In this document: one piece after another, positions 34,319 to 43,456 of the stretch
How positions within the stretch are numbered: position 1 is the first letter of the stretch
Layout of the letters: each line of letters begins with the position of its first letter
Assembly (NCBI GenBank): GCA_037349315.1
Contig: JBAIAC010000068.1
Span: 17,017,001 to 17,081,000 of the forward strand
Source of the DNA: Chelydra serpentina
Lineage: Eukaryota > Chordata > Testudines > Chelydridae
Direction: 5' to 3'
DNA: 64,000 nucleotides
Program-made: the position numbers and the translations under genes
The notes under the pieces: model-generated
Seen by the model: the letters and a program-made list of their open reading frames with translations, nothing else
Databases searched by the model: none
What the model was told of the DNA's origin: nothing

Positions 34319-34795
34319 CATAGGCGCCGACAATGTGGGTGCTTTGGGGCTGGAGCACCCACAGGGAAAAATTGATGGTTGCCGAGCACCCACCAGCAGC
34401 TCCCCAGCAGCCCCACGCACACTCGCCTGCCCGCCCGCCCAACTCACTCACCTTCCAGGTTCCGCCGAAGGCGCTTTTTTTAGCCGTAGCAGCTCAGCTG
34501 AGAGGAGGCCGGCTGCTGCGGCTAAAAAAAGCGCCTTCCGGGGGAGGCACCTCCGGCCACGCAGGGAACCCGGAAGGCAAGTGAGTTGGGTAGGCGCGCA
34601 CGGGGAGCTGCCGGTGGGTGCCCGCGCCCCTGGCCCCGGGCACGCTGCATTCCCCCCCGGCTTGCAAGCGGGGAGGGAGGGAGAGCAGCAGAGCACCCAC
34701 AGGCCCCTGCAGCTCCCCAACAGCCCCCGCCCCGCGCGTGCCCGCCCGCCCAACTCACGTACCTTCCAGGTTCCCTGCGCGGCCGCCGTCAGCAC
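34319..34795. mobile_element. hAT-type CATAGGCGCC element, right end not found
   Basis: It begins CATAGGCGCCGACAATGTGG, GTGCTTTGGGGCTGGAGCAC, like 28328 and 54490. It contains a long hairpin (GGCGCTTTTTTTAGCCGTAG paired with GGCTAAAAAAAGCGCC, about 34470-34545) and repeats of 'CCAACTCACxxACCTTCCAGGTTCC'. The left flank is GTGGCAGG, but no matching right terminus is visible before another element family begins. Confidence 0.68.
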
Positions 34796-35597
34796 TGCCA
34801 ACTGTGCCGGCTAGTTCCTACCTGTCCTGGCTCTGCACTGCGCCCCAGAAACAGCCAGCAGGTCCGGCTCCTAGGCGGGGAGCCATGAGGATCCGTGCAC
34901 TACCCCCACCCCGAGCACCAGCTCCGCACTCCCATTGGCTGGGAACCATGGTCAATGGGAGCTCAGGGGGTGGTGCCTGCAGGCGAGAGCAGCACGCGGA
35001 GCCTCCCGGCCCCCCGCCCCTAGGAGCCGGATCTACTGGCCATTTCCGGGGCGCAGCGTGGTGCCAGGACAGGTAGGGACTAGCCTGCCTTAGCCCCGCT
35101 GCACCGTTGACCAGGAGCCGCCCAAGGTAAACCTGAGCCCCAACCCCCTGCCCCAGCCCTGAGCCCCCCCCAAACCTGGAGACCCCTCCTGCACCCCAAG
35201 CCCCTCATCCATGGCCCCACCCCAGAGCCTGCACCCCCAGCCAGAGTCCTCACCCCCCCTGCACCCCAACCCCCTGGCCCAACCCACAAACCCCTCCTGC
35301 ACCCTGAATCCTCCAGCCTGGAATCCCCTCCTGCACCCGCAACCCCTCATTTCTGGCCCCATCCCAGAGCCTGCACACTGAGTTAAATCCCTCACCCCCT
35401 CCCAAACCCCAACCCCAACCCCAACCTCCTGCCCCAGCCCAGTGAAAGTGAGTGAGGGTGGGGTAGAGTGAGCCACTGAGGGAGGGGGAATGTAGTGAGC
35501 AGGGGTGGGGCCTCAGGGAAGAGGTAGGGGTGGGGCCTCAGGGAAGGGGCAAAGCTAGGGTGTTTGGTTTTGTGCGATTAGAAAGTTGGCAACCCTA
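34796..35597. mobile_element. GC-rich MITE, TTGGCAACCCTA terminus, left end lost
   Basis: It ends GATTAGAAAGTTGGCAACCCTA. The interior carries CCCATTGGCTGGGAACC, GCACGCGGAGCCTCCCGG and then C-rich degenerate repeats of 'CCCCTCCTGCACCC(C)AAxCCC'. This is the reverse of 52695-53659. The opposite terminus is not present, so it abuts or is embedded in the CATAGGC element. Confidence 0.7.
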
Positions 35598-35715
35598 GGT
35601 GTAGCCTGTGTTCGGAGGGTATAAGCTGCAGTTTTTACTATCAGGTCTTGCAGCATGGTATCAAAAAGAGTAAGGGCTCCCACTCAGCAACTCCCGGGGC
35701 CTAGGTTCAAGATCC

Positions 35716-37300
35716 TTAGTGCCTGACAAATTCATAGATGCCAAGGCCAGAAGGCACCATTGTGGTCATCCAGTCTGACATGCCACAGAGCTCCCCCAAA
35801 ATAATTCTTACAGCATATCTTTTTAGAAAAACACCCAGTCTTGATTTAAAAACTGCCAATGATGGAGAATCCTCCACAACCATTGGTAAATTATTCCAGT
35901 GGTTAATTTCCCTCACTGTTAAAAATGTACACCTTATTTCCAGCCTGAATTTGTCTAGCTTCAACATCCAGCCATTAGATCGTGTTATTCCTTTCTCTGC
36001 TAGACTGAAGAACCCATTATTAAGTATTTGTACTGCATGGAGGTACAGTACTTACAGGTAAACAAGTCAACCCGTAACCTTCTCTTTATGAAGCTAAATA
36101 GATTGAGTTCTTTGAATCTATCACTATCATGCAGGTTTTCTAAGCCTTTAATCATTCTCATGGCTCTTCTCCGAGCCTTCTCCAATTTATCAACATCCTT
36201 CTTGAATTGTAGACACCAAACTTGAATTGTAGACACCAGTTCCAGCAGTGATCACACCAGTGCCAAATACAGAAGTAAAATAACCTCTCTACTCCAACTG
36301 AAGATTCTTTTGTTTATGCATCCCAGGATTGCATTTCACAGTCACTGCTTCCCAGGATAGAATCCTGTAAGTATGGCCTACATTCTTTGTTCCCAGATGT
36401 ATACTTTTATATTTAGCTATATTAAAACCCATATTGTTTATTTGCGCCTCGCTTACCAAGTGATCCAGATTGCTCTGAGTCGGTGACCTGTCCTCTTCAT
36501 TATTTACCACTCCCCCAATTTGGGTGTCGTCTGCAAACTTTATCAGTGATGATTTTATGTTTTCTTCCAGGTCAATGATAAAAATGTTAAATAACGTAGG
36601 GTCAAGAACCGATCCCTGCGGGACCCCATTGGAAACACACCCATTTAATGACAATTCCCCTTTTACAGTTATATTCTGAGACCTATCAGTCAGTTTTTAA
36701 TCCATTTAATGTAGGTCCTGTTATTTTATATCTTTCTAGCTTTTCAATCAAAATGTCACACGGTACCAAGTCACATACCTTACAGAAGTCTACATGTATT
36801 ACATCAGCACTATTATCTTTATCAACCGAACTTGCAATCTCATAAAAAAAAAATCAAGTTAGTCTGACAGGATCTATTTTCCATAAACCCATGTTGATTT
36901 GGTCCTGCTTTGAGCAGGGGGTTGGACTAGATGACCTCCTGAGGTCCCTTCCAACCCTGAGATTCTATGATTCTATGATTGGCATTAATTACATTACCAT
37001 CCTTTTAATTCTTTATTAATCGAGTTCCATATCAGCCACTCCATTATCTTGCCCGGGATCGATATCAGGCTGACAAGCCTATAATTGCCCGGGTCATCCT
37101 GTTAACCCTTTTTAAGTATTGGCACAACATTAGCTTTTTTCCAGTCTTCTGGAACTTTCCCAGTGCTCCAAGGCTTATTGAAAATCAGTGTTAACAGTCC
37201 AGCGAGCTCCTCAACCAGTTCTTTTAAAACTCTTGGATGCAAGTTGTTTGAACGAGCTTATTTTAAAATGTCTAACTTTAGTAGCTCTCTGGAACCCCTA
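35716..37300 (-). mobile_element. CR1 LINE, 5'-truncated, decayed
   Basis: The minus strand carries CR1 coding in order from the 5' side. About 37028-37150 is the NYRxVSLxSIPGKIMEWLI region. The frame at 36289-36654 has [20 protein letters not shown] and the catalytic FADD in KFADDTQIGG. The frame at 36000-36236 reads DVDKLEKARRRAMRMIKGL. The frame at 35716-35967 reads NHWNNLPMVVEDSPSLAVFKSRL. The 3' end is near 35716-35740 (GGCCTTGGCATCTATGAATT in sense). Several frameshifts are present. A 76-bp CR1/SINE tail is inserted at 36901-36976. Confidence 0.93.
36901..36976 (+). mobile_element. 76-bp CR1/SINE tail only
   Basis: It begins GGTCCTGCTTTGAGCAGG and runs to the terminal ATTCTATGATTCTATG, identical to the last 76 bases of the CR1 at 50451-50526 and of the SINE at 955-1030. 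The host CR1 resumes after GATT, which also precedes the insertion, consistent with a 4-5 bp duplication. It is an extremely 5'-truncated insertion of either CR1 or the SINE. Confidence 0.85.
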
Positions 37301-37561
37301 GATCAGGTGGATTTGTGGCCCAACCCCCTCACCTGTCCCCTGGCTTGAACCCACTGTGGGCTTCTGTACCAAACTATACAGAGCAAATGTCCTTCTCACA
37401 GCACATAGGAGGTGTGCACCCACCTCTGTGTAGTCACTCCACCAGCAGACCTCCAGCACGCCCCCTCTGCTGAGCCTGCATGATGTGGACTGTCTTGTGT
37501 TTCACTCTGAAGGAACAGTGACAAAGAGTCCTGTAGCACCTTATAGACTAACAGATATATT

Positions 37562-37600
37562 GGAGCATAAGCTTTCGTGGGCAAAGACCCACTTTGTCAG
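37562..37600 (-). ncRNA. Hammerhead-like ribozyme core
   Basis: On the minus strand: CTGACAA, A, stem GTGGG/CCCAC with a TCTTTG loop, GAAA, GC-TTAT-GC, TC. The core U is kept. The G-to-A change in CUGANGA (now CUGACAA) could be CpG decay of CUGACGA. Stem III is only two pairs, as reported for Penelope-type minimal hammerheads that work as dimers. Confidence 0.55.
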
Positions 37601-37919
37601 GAACAATGACTGTCACCACCTCTGCACTGACCACTCACAAACAGAAACAACAAACAGACTGGGAGTAGATGGGTCATTACACAAACTAAAAACTATTTCC
37701 CAAGGCTACATTTTTCCCTCTACTGTGACTCACGCCTTCTTGTCAACTGTTTGAAATGGGCCATCCTGATTATCACTACAAAAGTTTTTTTCTCCTGTTG
37801 ATAATAGCCCACCTTAATTGATTTGTCTCGTTAGAGTTGGTATGGCAACCCCCATCTTTTCATGTTCTCTCTCTCTATATATATATATATCTTCCTAGTG
37901 TACTTTCCACTCCATGCAT

Positions 37920-37957
37920 CTGATGAAGTGGGTTTTAGCCCACGAAAGCTTATGCCC
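37920..37957 (+). ncRNA. Hammerhead-like ribozyme core with intact CUGAUGA and GAAA
   Basis: CTGATGA, A, stem GTGGG/CCCAC with loop TTTTAG, GAAA, GC-TTAT-GC. All invariant bases of the two conserved strands are present. The position after stem III reads CC rather than UH, and an extra A sits between CUGAUGA and stem II, so cleavage by this copy is doubtful. It is the best-kept core of the seven candidate sites in the window. Confidence 0.6.
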
Positions 37958-38237
37958 AAATAAATTTGTTAGTCTCTAAGGTGCCACAAGTACTCCTCAT
38001 TCTAGAAACAACGTAGAAACTGTCAGGTACAATTATCATTGTTCAGCTCTACCAGCCTCAAGCAATGATGGCTGCTGCAACTCACAGTGCTCCTCTCAGA
38101 AATGAACAGAAAAAGCCCATGTAAAGAGACTCGTTAGAAAAAAAGGAAAGGGACTATCTTCCCCTTAAAGCTTGGCATGATGTATCGCACTGAGAAGAAG
38201 CAAGCCTTCTTCTGTGCTTGGAAAGAATCACACATAA

Positions 38238-38415
38238 GAGAACATAAGAACAGCCATACTGGGTCAGATCAAAGGTCCATCTAGCCCAGTATCCTGTCTT
38301 CCAACAGTGGCCAATGCCAGGTGCCCCAGAGGGAATGAACAGAACAGGTAATCATCAAGTGATCCATCCCGTCACCCATTCCCATCTTCTGGCAAACAAA
38401 GGCTAGGGACACCTC
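38238..38415 (-). mobile_element. CR1 3' end fragment
   Basis: In plus sense it reads AACATAAGAACAGCCATACT, GGGTCAGATCAAAGGTCC, ATCTAGCCCAGTATCCTGTC, then GGTGCCCCAGAGGGAATGAA. This is the reverse of the CR1 3' untranslated end and is closely similar to 20888-21065. Confidence 0.88.
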
Positions 38416-38638
38416 CCACACAGACTCCTCGTTCTCTCTCCTGGCTACTTGAACGGGCGTCAGCTGTGGACAATGCCTCAGAATTTGCCCGCTTAGTGCA
38501 AATTGCTTAAAATTAACTCCATGCTCATTTCATTTCTCTTTATTGCCCCCACTGAAATCAATGGAAGTTCTGGCAATGACTTTTATAGAAATAGGGCCAA
38601 GTCCCTGTTTTTATTTTTCAGATCTTATCTACCATGGT

Positions 38639-38690
38639 GTCAAGTATCAGAGGGGTAGCCATCTCTGTGTCTTTGGTAGACTCTTTGTCG
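38639..38690 (-). mobile_element. Penelope-like end fragment
   Basis: TCAAGTATCAGAGGGGTAGC followed by TAGACTCTTTGTCGC matches the outermost Penelope end, also seen inverted at 9641-9671 (GGCTACCCC...GATACTTG). The rest of the element is absent. Confidence 0.6.
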
Positions 38691-40010
38691 CATTTACCAT
38701 GGTGTTACTTGTCTTGCAGCTGTAAATCAACCCAAACTGTGTGATCCTTAACCCTTGGAAATGAGGGGACTGGAGTCACCTTCAAGCTTTTACATGATGT
38801 GAGCGTCATTGTTGGGTCATTCTCGTTTACCCCTAATCCCTACCAACCCAAAAAATATAACCCAGACTAAACACCGTACCCCATGCAGAGTTTGACCCCA
38901 AAATGGGAGATGAGCCAGAGCCTCCTTGAAGTTCTCTAGGAACTTCCCTATTGCTACTACATGGAAAGTGCTCAGGTCTACAGTCAAAGAACTTTCCATT
39001 TCTTATTACTTGTTTTCAACAATTTTTTTCCTGCTAGGTTAAATTATTGAGCGTTAACCAGTCAATCAAATAGAAACCGGGTGGGTTGCCATTTAAATGC
39101 CACACTTAGGGCTGAACATTAGAGGTCCGGCGTTGTGTGAAGTGTCTGACACGTTGCCTGTCAATACAGCCTCAGAAAACAAATCCACTCAACTTACTTC
39201 ATAATTCACTCTATGTATACATAGGGCCGGAAGAGTCTTTGCTCTATGTTCACAGCCTGACTGTGAGCTTGGCAAACTGACCTCAGCATCCTGCACATGT
39301 CCTGTGAGTGATCCCTACAAATCTAAACAGGCAAGTGTCAGGTTCTCATTTGTGTATTTCTCACTGTTCACTACTGAACTATCATCTCTCTTTCTAATTT
39401 ATGGATGGTCCGCTTTGTGTCACCAAGTATGGATGGCATTGGCAACTGGCCAGAATTCTGATGGTTGTGTCTAATTTGCATGTGATTGACCTATAAATGT
39501 ACATGCAAAGTTAGTGCCCAGCCAGTGCAGGTTATAAAGCGAATGTGCTATCCAATTGCCCATCGTGGATCTCGTTTAAGAGGGCAGAATTTTCTCTGTT
39601 CTCTGGTTTTGTACTCACTCAGAAGTATCAAAAACTACATTTCATTGACTCCTGTGGATTAGGACGGGACCAGATGGAGATGCAGGATGGGTTCATAACC
39701 TGGGGAGGCTTGTCAGTAATGGGCTGCTGCAAATTTTGGCAGCCAAAAGGGAGGTTGAGTTGGTGACTTGTCAGTAGAGCACACAGGAGTGACGGTGGAG
39801 TATTTCTTATACCCTCTGTCTCTTTCTCCCTGATATGGTGTAGCTTCTTCTTTCCCCTCCCCGGGAGATTTAGTGGCAGACCAGGCTACCAGCAGAGGAT
39901 GTGGCACAAATTCCATTTAAGACACAAACAGTTCTTTCTATTAATAATCATCCAATACAACACAATTGAATATAACCATCAACTAAAAATCTGCATCAGA
40001 CGTTCTACAA
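38691..40010. other. No gene recognised
   Basis: Non-coding. Short frames on both strands (for example 39545-39766, minus 39713-39916) have no family features. Confidence 0.45.
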
Positions 40011-40098
40011 GGGCTAGATCCCTAACTGGTGTAAACTGGCTTAGCTCCATTGATATCAAGAGAGCTACACTGACTGACACCAGCTGAGGATTTGGCCC
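40011..40098. repeat. Palindromic repeat, GGGCTAGATCC...GGATTTGGCCC
   Basis: The arms GGGCTAGATCCCTAACTGG, TGTAAACTGGCTTAGCTCC and GAGCTACACTGACTGACACC, AGCTGAGGATTTGGCCC pair around CATTGATATCAAG. It is the most complete example in the window of the dispersed GGGCCAGATCCTCAGCTGG foldback family. No flanking duplication is visible. Confidence 0.75.
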
Positions 40099-40829
40099 TA
40101 ACCATCAACTGCAACACAACGCCCCATTCAGAATTCCAGCCATTTGGGAAAGATTCCTTTCTAACCACTCCACGGGTCAGAGCTGAAGGCTGCATATTTT
40201 GTGCAGCAGTGGCAGAAACAGGCATGTATGTGTGTGTGTTGTGGGTAAGAAGTTAAAATCGTGGTTGTGAGCTGCAGAGGTTGCGTAAGGACTTTTTTTA
40301 TTTTTGCTGGCTTTTTAGGGTTGTCTTGGTGGCATACGCATTTGAGAATGCTTAACTGTTTTAGGGAAGTTTTTGTTTGGAGGGATATATAACCCAACAA
40401 ATCCTATTTACTATGTTTTTAAATTGTGAAGGAGCATCTTACTTAGAAAGCAGCTTGCTACATTTTGATGTTTGTAGCAGTCAAGGATCCTAGAAAAAAA
40501 GCTGCAGATGCTTTGAATTTGAAATAATCAGTAAGCGTGAGACACATGAAAGCTTAATTTCATTTAATGCAACATATCTTGCTTTTAGTTTGAATGTAAA
40601 CTTTGCTTTTCCTGTCCATTTTTACACAAGTGGTGCCTTTTTTGTTTTTAATCAAACACTCTGCTATGCCCAAAGAAGCTCTAAAGCACCTCGCTCTTGC
40701 CCGTTACCACCACACCACTTAAGGAGGTAATAAATTAACATGCCGATAAACTATATCTAGGTTTTGCTATCTCAATAATCACCAGAAAAAAATATATAAA
40801 ATATTGGTGGGCCAAAGGGGATAGAATGG

Positions 40830-41360
40830 TCCAGTGGTTGTGGCACTAGCCTAGGACTTGGGCAACCTGGATTCCAGTCCCTGCCCTACCACAGCCTGCT
40901 AGTGTGACCTTGGGGAAGGAGAGGGGTCGGGAGCCCCGAGACCAGGATTGAACCTAAGCCTAGATGTCCAAACAGCAAATTTTTTATAGCCCTCAAGCCC
41001 GAGCCTGCATCAGCTCACTTGAGCCAGCCATGTGTGCTTTACTGCAATATAGGCGAACCCAATGCCTCAGCTCCCATCTGTACAATGGGAATAGTAGCCC
41101 TTCCCTACCTCAGAGCGGTGTTGTAGGGGTAAATAGACTCATAGACTTTAAGGTCAGAAGGGACCATTATGATCATCTAGTCTGACCTCCAGCACAATGC
41201 AGGCCACAGAATCTCACCCACCCACTCCTGGAATAATCCTCTCACCTATGCCTCAGCTATTGAAGTCCTCAAATCATGGTTTAAAGACTTCAATACATTA
41301 AGGCTTGTGAGGTGCTCAGGTACTATGGTAAAGGGGGGCATATAAGTACCCTAGATAGAT
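40830..41360 (+). repeat. MIR-like SINE with CR1 tail inserted
   Basis: The forward MIR order is AGTGGTTGTGGCACTAGCC, CCTGGATTCCAGTCCCTG, TAGTGTGACCTTGGGG, CCATCTGTACAATGGGAAT, CTTCCCTACCTCAGAGCGG. It is broken at about 41130-41290 by a minus-orientation CR1 3' end (ATAGACTTTAAGGTCAGAAG, GGACCATTATGATCATCTAG) and resumes with TTGTGAGGTGCTCAGGTACT. Confidence 0.72.
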
Positions 41361-42562
41361 AGAATCGGCTTCAAACAAAATATTGGATTATTTCGAAAAG
41401 CCTAACTGGATTGAACCAAAATACTTAAAAGAACAATACATATTATACAAACAGGTTTTCTGATTTAATTAAATTGGTTTCAAAGTCCCTTCCTGTACAT
41501 AACACTCAGGGTTATGTAGCTTGTTACCAAGCAATTACCTTTTAAATTCTCTTTAATCCATGCCGATCATTTCCCAAAGTTGATCATTACTGTGGTCCTT
41601 AATTGCCTTGGCTCACTTGTATGTTGTTACAGTTCAAACACAACAGATTAAGAGAAGGCTGCCAGCCGCATAACCCTTTGAAAAAAAGGCGGGAATCGGA
41701 GCTAAGAATCACAGAGTGGACTTTGTTTCAAGGCCTTCCTAGCAATTACAGCTCACACCTATGTTTACCACCAAAAATAAAATCTCAAAGGATGAGATTC
41801 TGATCTCACTTTCCCCAGTTTTACATTCGGGCAGCTCCTCTGGAGCTACTAGATTTACACTAGAGTAAGTTAAGACAGAGTCAAGCCCTACCGTGAAAAA
41901 GAAACCACAGAATCATAATAGTATCAAGGATAACAATGTTATCTTGAGATAGGGAAAATATGCAAGACAACTATTGGGTACATGTGAATTGCAACTATAC
42001 ACAAAGATGGGCTCTGTCACGCTCTTGTTGCTTGTATGGCTTGGGCTTTCAGGTAATTTGAAGAGGAGGAGGGTGCTGTCATGCAAAGCATGCACACTCA
42101 GCATTTTTTTCATCCTTTTACAATGTGGCACTTATCTCAAGGAACCCGCCAGGTGCAATGGGAAGCTGCATGGCACAAGTGATAAGAGAGCCTGCTTTTT
42201 CAAATGGCTGCACTAGCACGGTTTCTCTAGTAAATGAAACTGCTTTCAAAAGCAGCCTAGCAGCGTGTCTACGGTGTCCCTGTGGTAACGAAGTTTGGGT
42301 GTCAATGCAGCTGGTAGTGAGCCATGCTCATGGGGAACATCCCATCTAAGTACAAGCAGGAATGTGCACTGTTTGTGATACTCCCATCTAACCCACATTC
42401 ACCCATTGCCCTGTTCCTCAACCTGCACCCCACATGCACAAATCCAGTCCCTACCATGCTCCCCTACTTTCCAGCTGCATTCAACTTTGTTTATATATTC
42501 ACGTGCTAACCAGGTAGAGTTGTGTCCGCACAGCAGGGGGGGTTTTTCACAACACAACCATG
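41361..42562. other. No gene recognised
   Basis: A/T-rich DNA. A short hydrophobic frame (plus 41974-42216) and its overlaps have no signal of a real exon. Confidence 0.45.
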
Positions 42563-42570
42563 CTGCCTAC

Positions 42571-42811
42571 CAGGGGCAGCACCAGCTTTTTTGCTGCCCT
42601 AGGCGGCGGCGGCGGCGGGAGAGGCTGCCGCCGAAATGCCGCCGAGATCCCCGGCGGCCGAAGAAGCTGCCTCTGAAGTGCCGGAGTCCTCGGCGGCATT
42701 TCGGCGGCAGCCTCTCCCGCCGGCGGCCGCCGAGGGACCTGAAACGTGGCCCCCCAAATCCTGGCACCTTAGGCGACCACCTATGGTCGCCTAATAGTAG
42801 CGCCGGCTCTG
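42571..42811. mobile_element. Foldback hAT MITE, 241 bp, very GC-rich
   Basis: The ends CAGGGGCAGCACCAGC and GCGCCGGCTCTG are imperfectly inverted and flanked by a perfect 8-bp duplication CTGCCTAC (42563-42570, 42812-42819). The interior is a long hairpin: about 44-nt arms at 42602-42646 (GGCGGGAGAGGCTGCCGCCG...) and 42689-42732, containing AAATGCCGCCGAG/CTCGGCGGCATTT. The arginine-rich frames here are artefacts of GGC/CCG repeats. Confidence 0.93.
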
Positions 42812-42819
42812 CTGCCTAC

Positions 42820-43456
42820 CCATGTTGGGATCAGAGCATTCTGGGGCTGGGGGCTGAAGAGCTGGAGAAATATGCACACAGAGCACCACATGCAGAACAT
42901 GGGCAACTCACTGTGGGATGTCCTTCCACACCGAGAACTGGGACGGAAGAAAGGAAGGAAGACCAAACGCATCTACCGGGGTGGGGAAATCTGTCTATGC
43001 TGCAAATTAACAGCGTTACAACTAGGGCTGGCCAGAAAATAAGAATTCCCTTTTGTGGAAAATGGCAAGGTTTGAACATTTCTTTTTGTTTGTCATCAAA
43101 ATGAAAACTAGACATTTTAAACTTTTCCATGAAAAAAAAATCCACACCAGAGAGAGCACCATGCAGAATAGACAGTAGCTGAGCGATTCAGGGACTTAAG
43201 TCTTCCATATACCAGTGGCGTGACCTGACCACTGGGCTATAGAATCATCTCTCTTACTTTCCCTTCCCCATCCTGCCACAATTTGCATAAATAAATATTT
43301 ATTGGGCCAAACAGAGAGAGAGAAAAACTGATTCTACTGGCCAGTAGTTAGGGCACTCACCTGTGCTATCCACTGGGCTATTCTGGGGCCTCTCTCTCTC
43401 CTCTCTGGTTTTAACCAGAAAATGTTTTGTCAAAAAATTCCCAACCAATTCTATAA
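42820..43456. other. No gene; old repeats
   Basis: About 43022-43140 is an A/T-rich old repeat (GGGCTGGCCAGAAAATAAG ... TTTTCCATGAAAAAAAAATCC). About 43180-43390 contains 'CAGTGGCGTGACCTGACCACTGGGC' and 'TAGGGCACTCACCTGTGC' phrases like the tRNA-like repeats near 62.1 kb. No gene is seen. Confidence 0.45.

Larger units (their letters stand above)
37500..38010. mobile_element. Penelope-like element remnant with inverted ends
   Basis: The left end 37509-37610 is in minus orientation (AAAGAGTCCTGTAGCACC, TTATAGACTAACAGATATAT, GGAGCATAAGCTTTCGTGG). The right end 37905-38010 is in plus orientation (CTGATGAAGTGGGTTTTAGC, TGTTAGTCTCTAAGGTGCC, ACAAGTACTCCT). Between them lies 3' non-coding Penelope sequence (CTGATTATCACTACAAAAG, TGTCTCGTTAGAGTTGGTA, CATGTTCTCTCTCTCTAT) with a (TA)n tract. 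No protein-coding part remains. Confidence 0.8.

Noticed and set aside
34311..35076. CpG-rich stretch resembling a promoter CpG island with several frames
   Set aside because: Composition is explained by two GC-rich MITE families, and no first exon or core promoter is recognisable.
41974..42216. Short frame starting with a hydrophobic stretch that looks like a signal peptide
   Set aside because: No downstream exon, no splice donor judged convincing, and hydrophobic runs are common in T-rich random DNA.
42406..43104. Frame of 232 codons with arginine/proline-rich centre
   Set aside because: It runs straight through a MITE whose exact edges are marked by the CTCG-free duplication CTGCCTAC, so the frame spans unrelated sequences.
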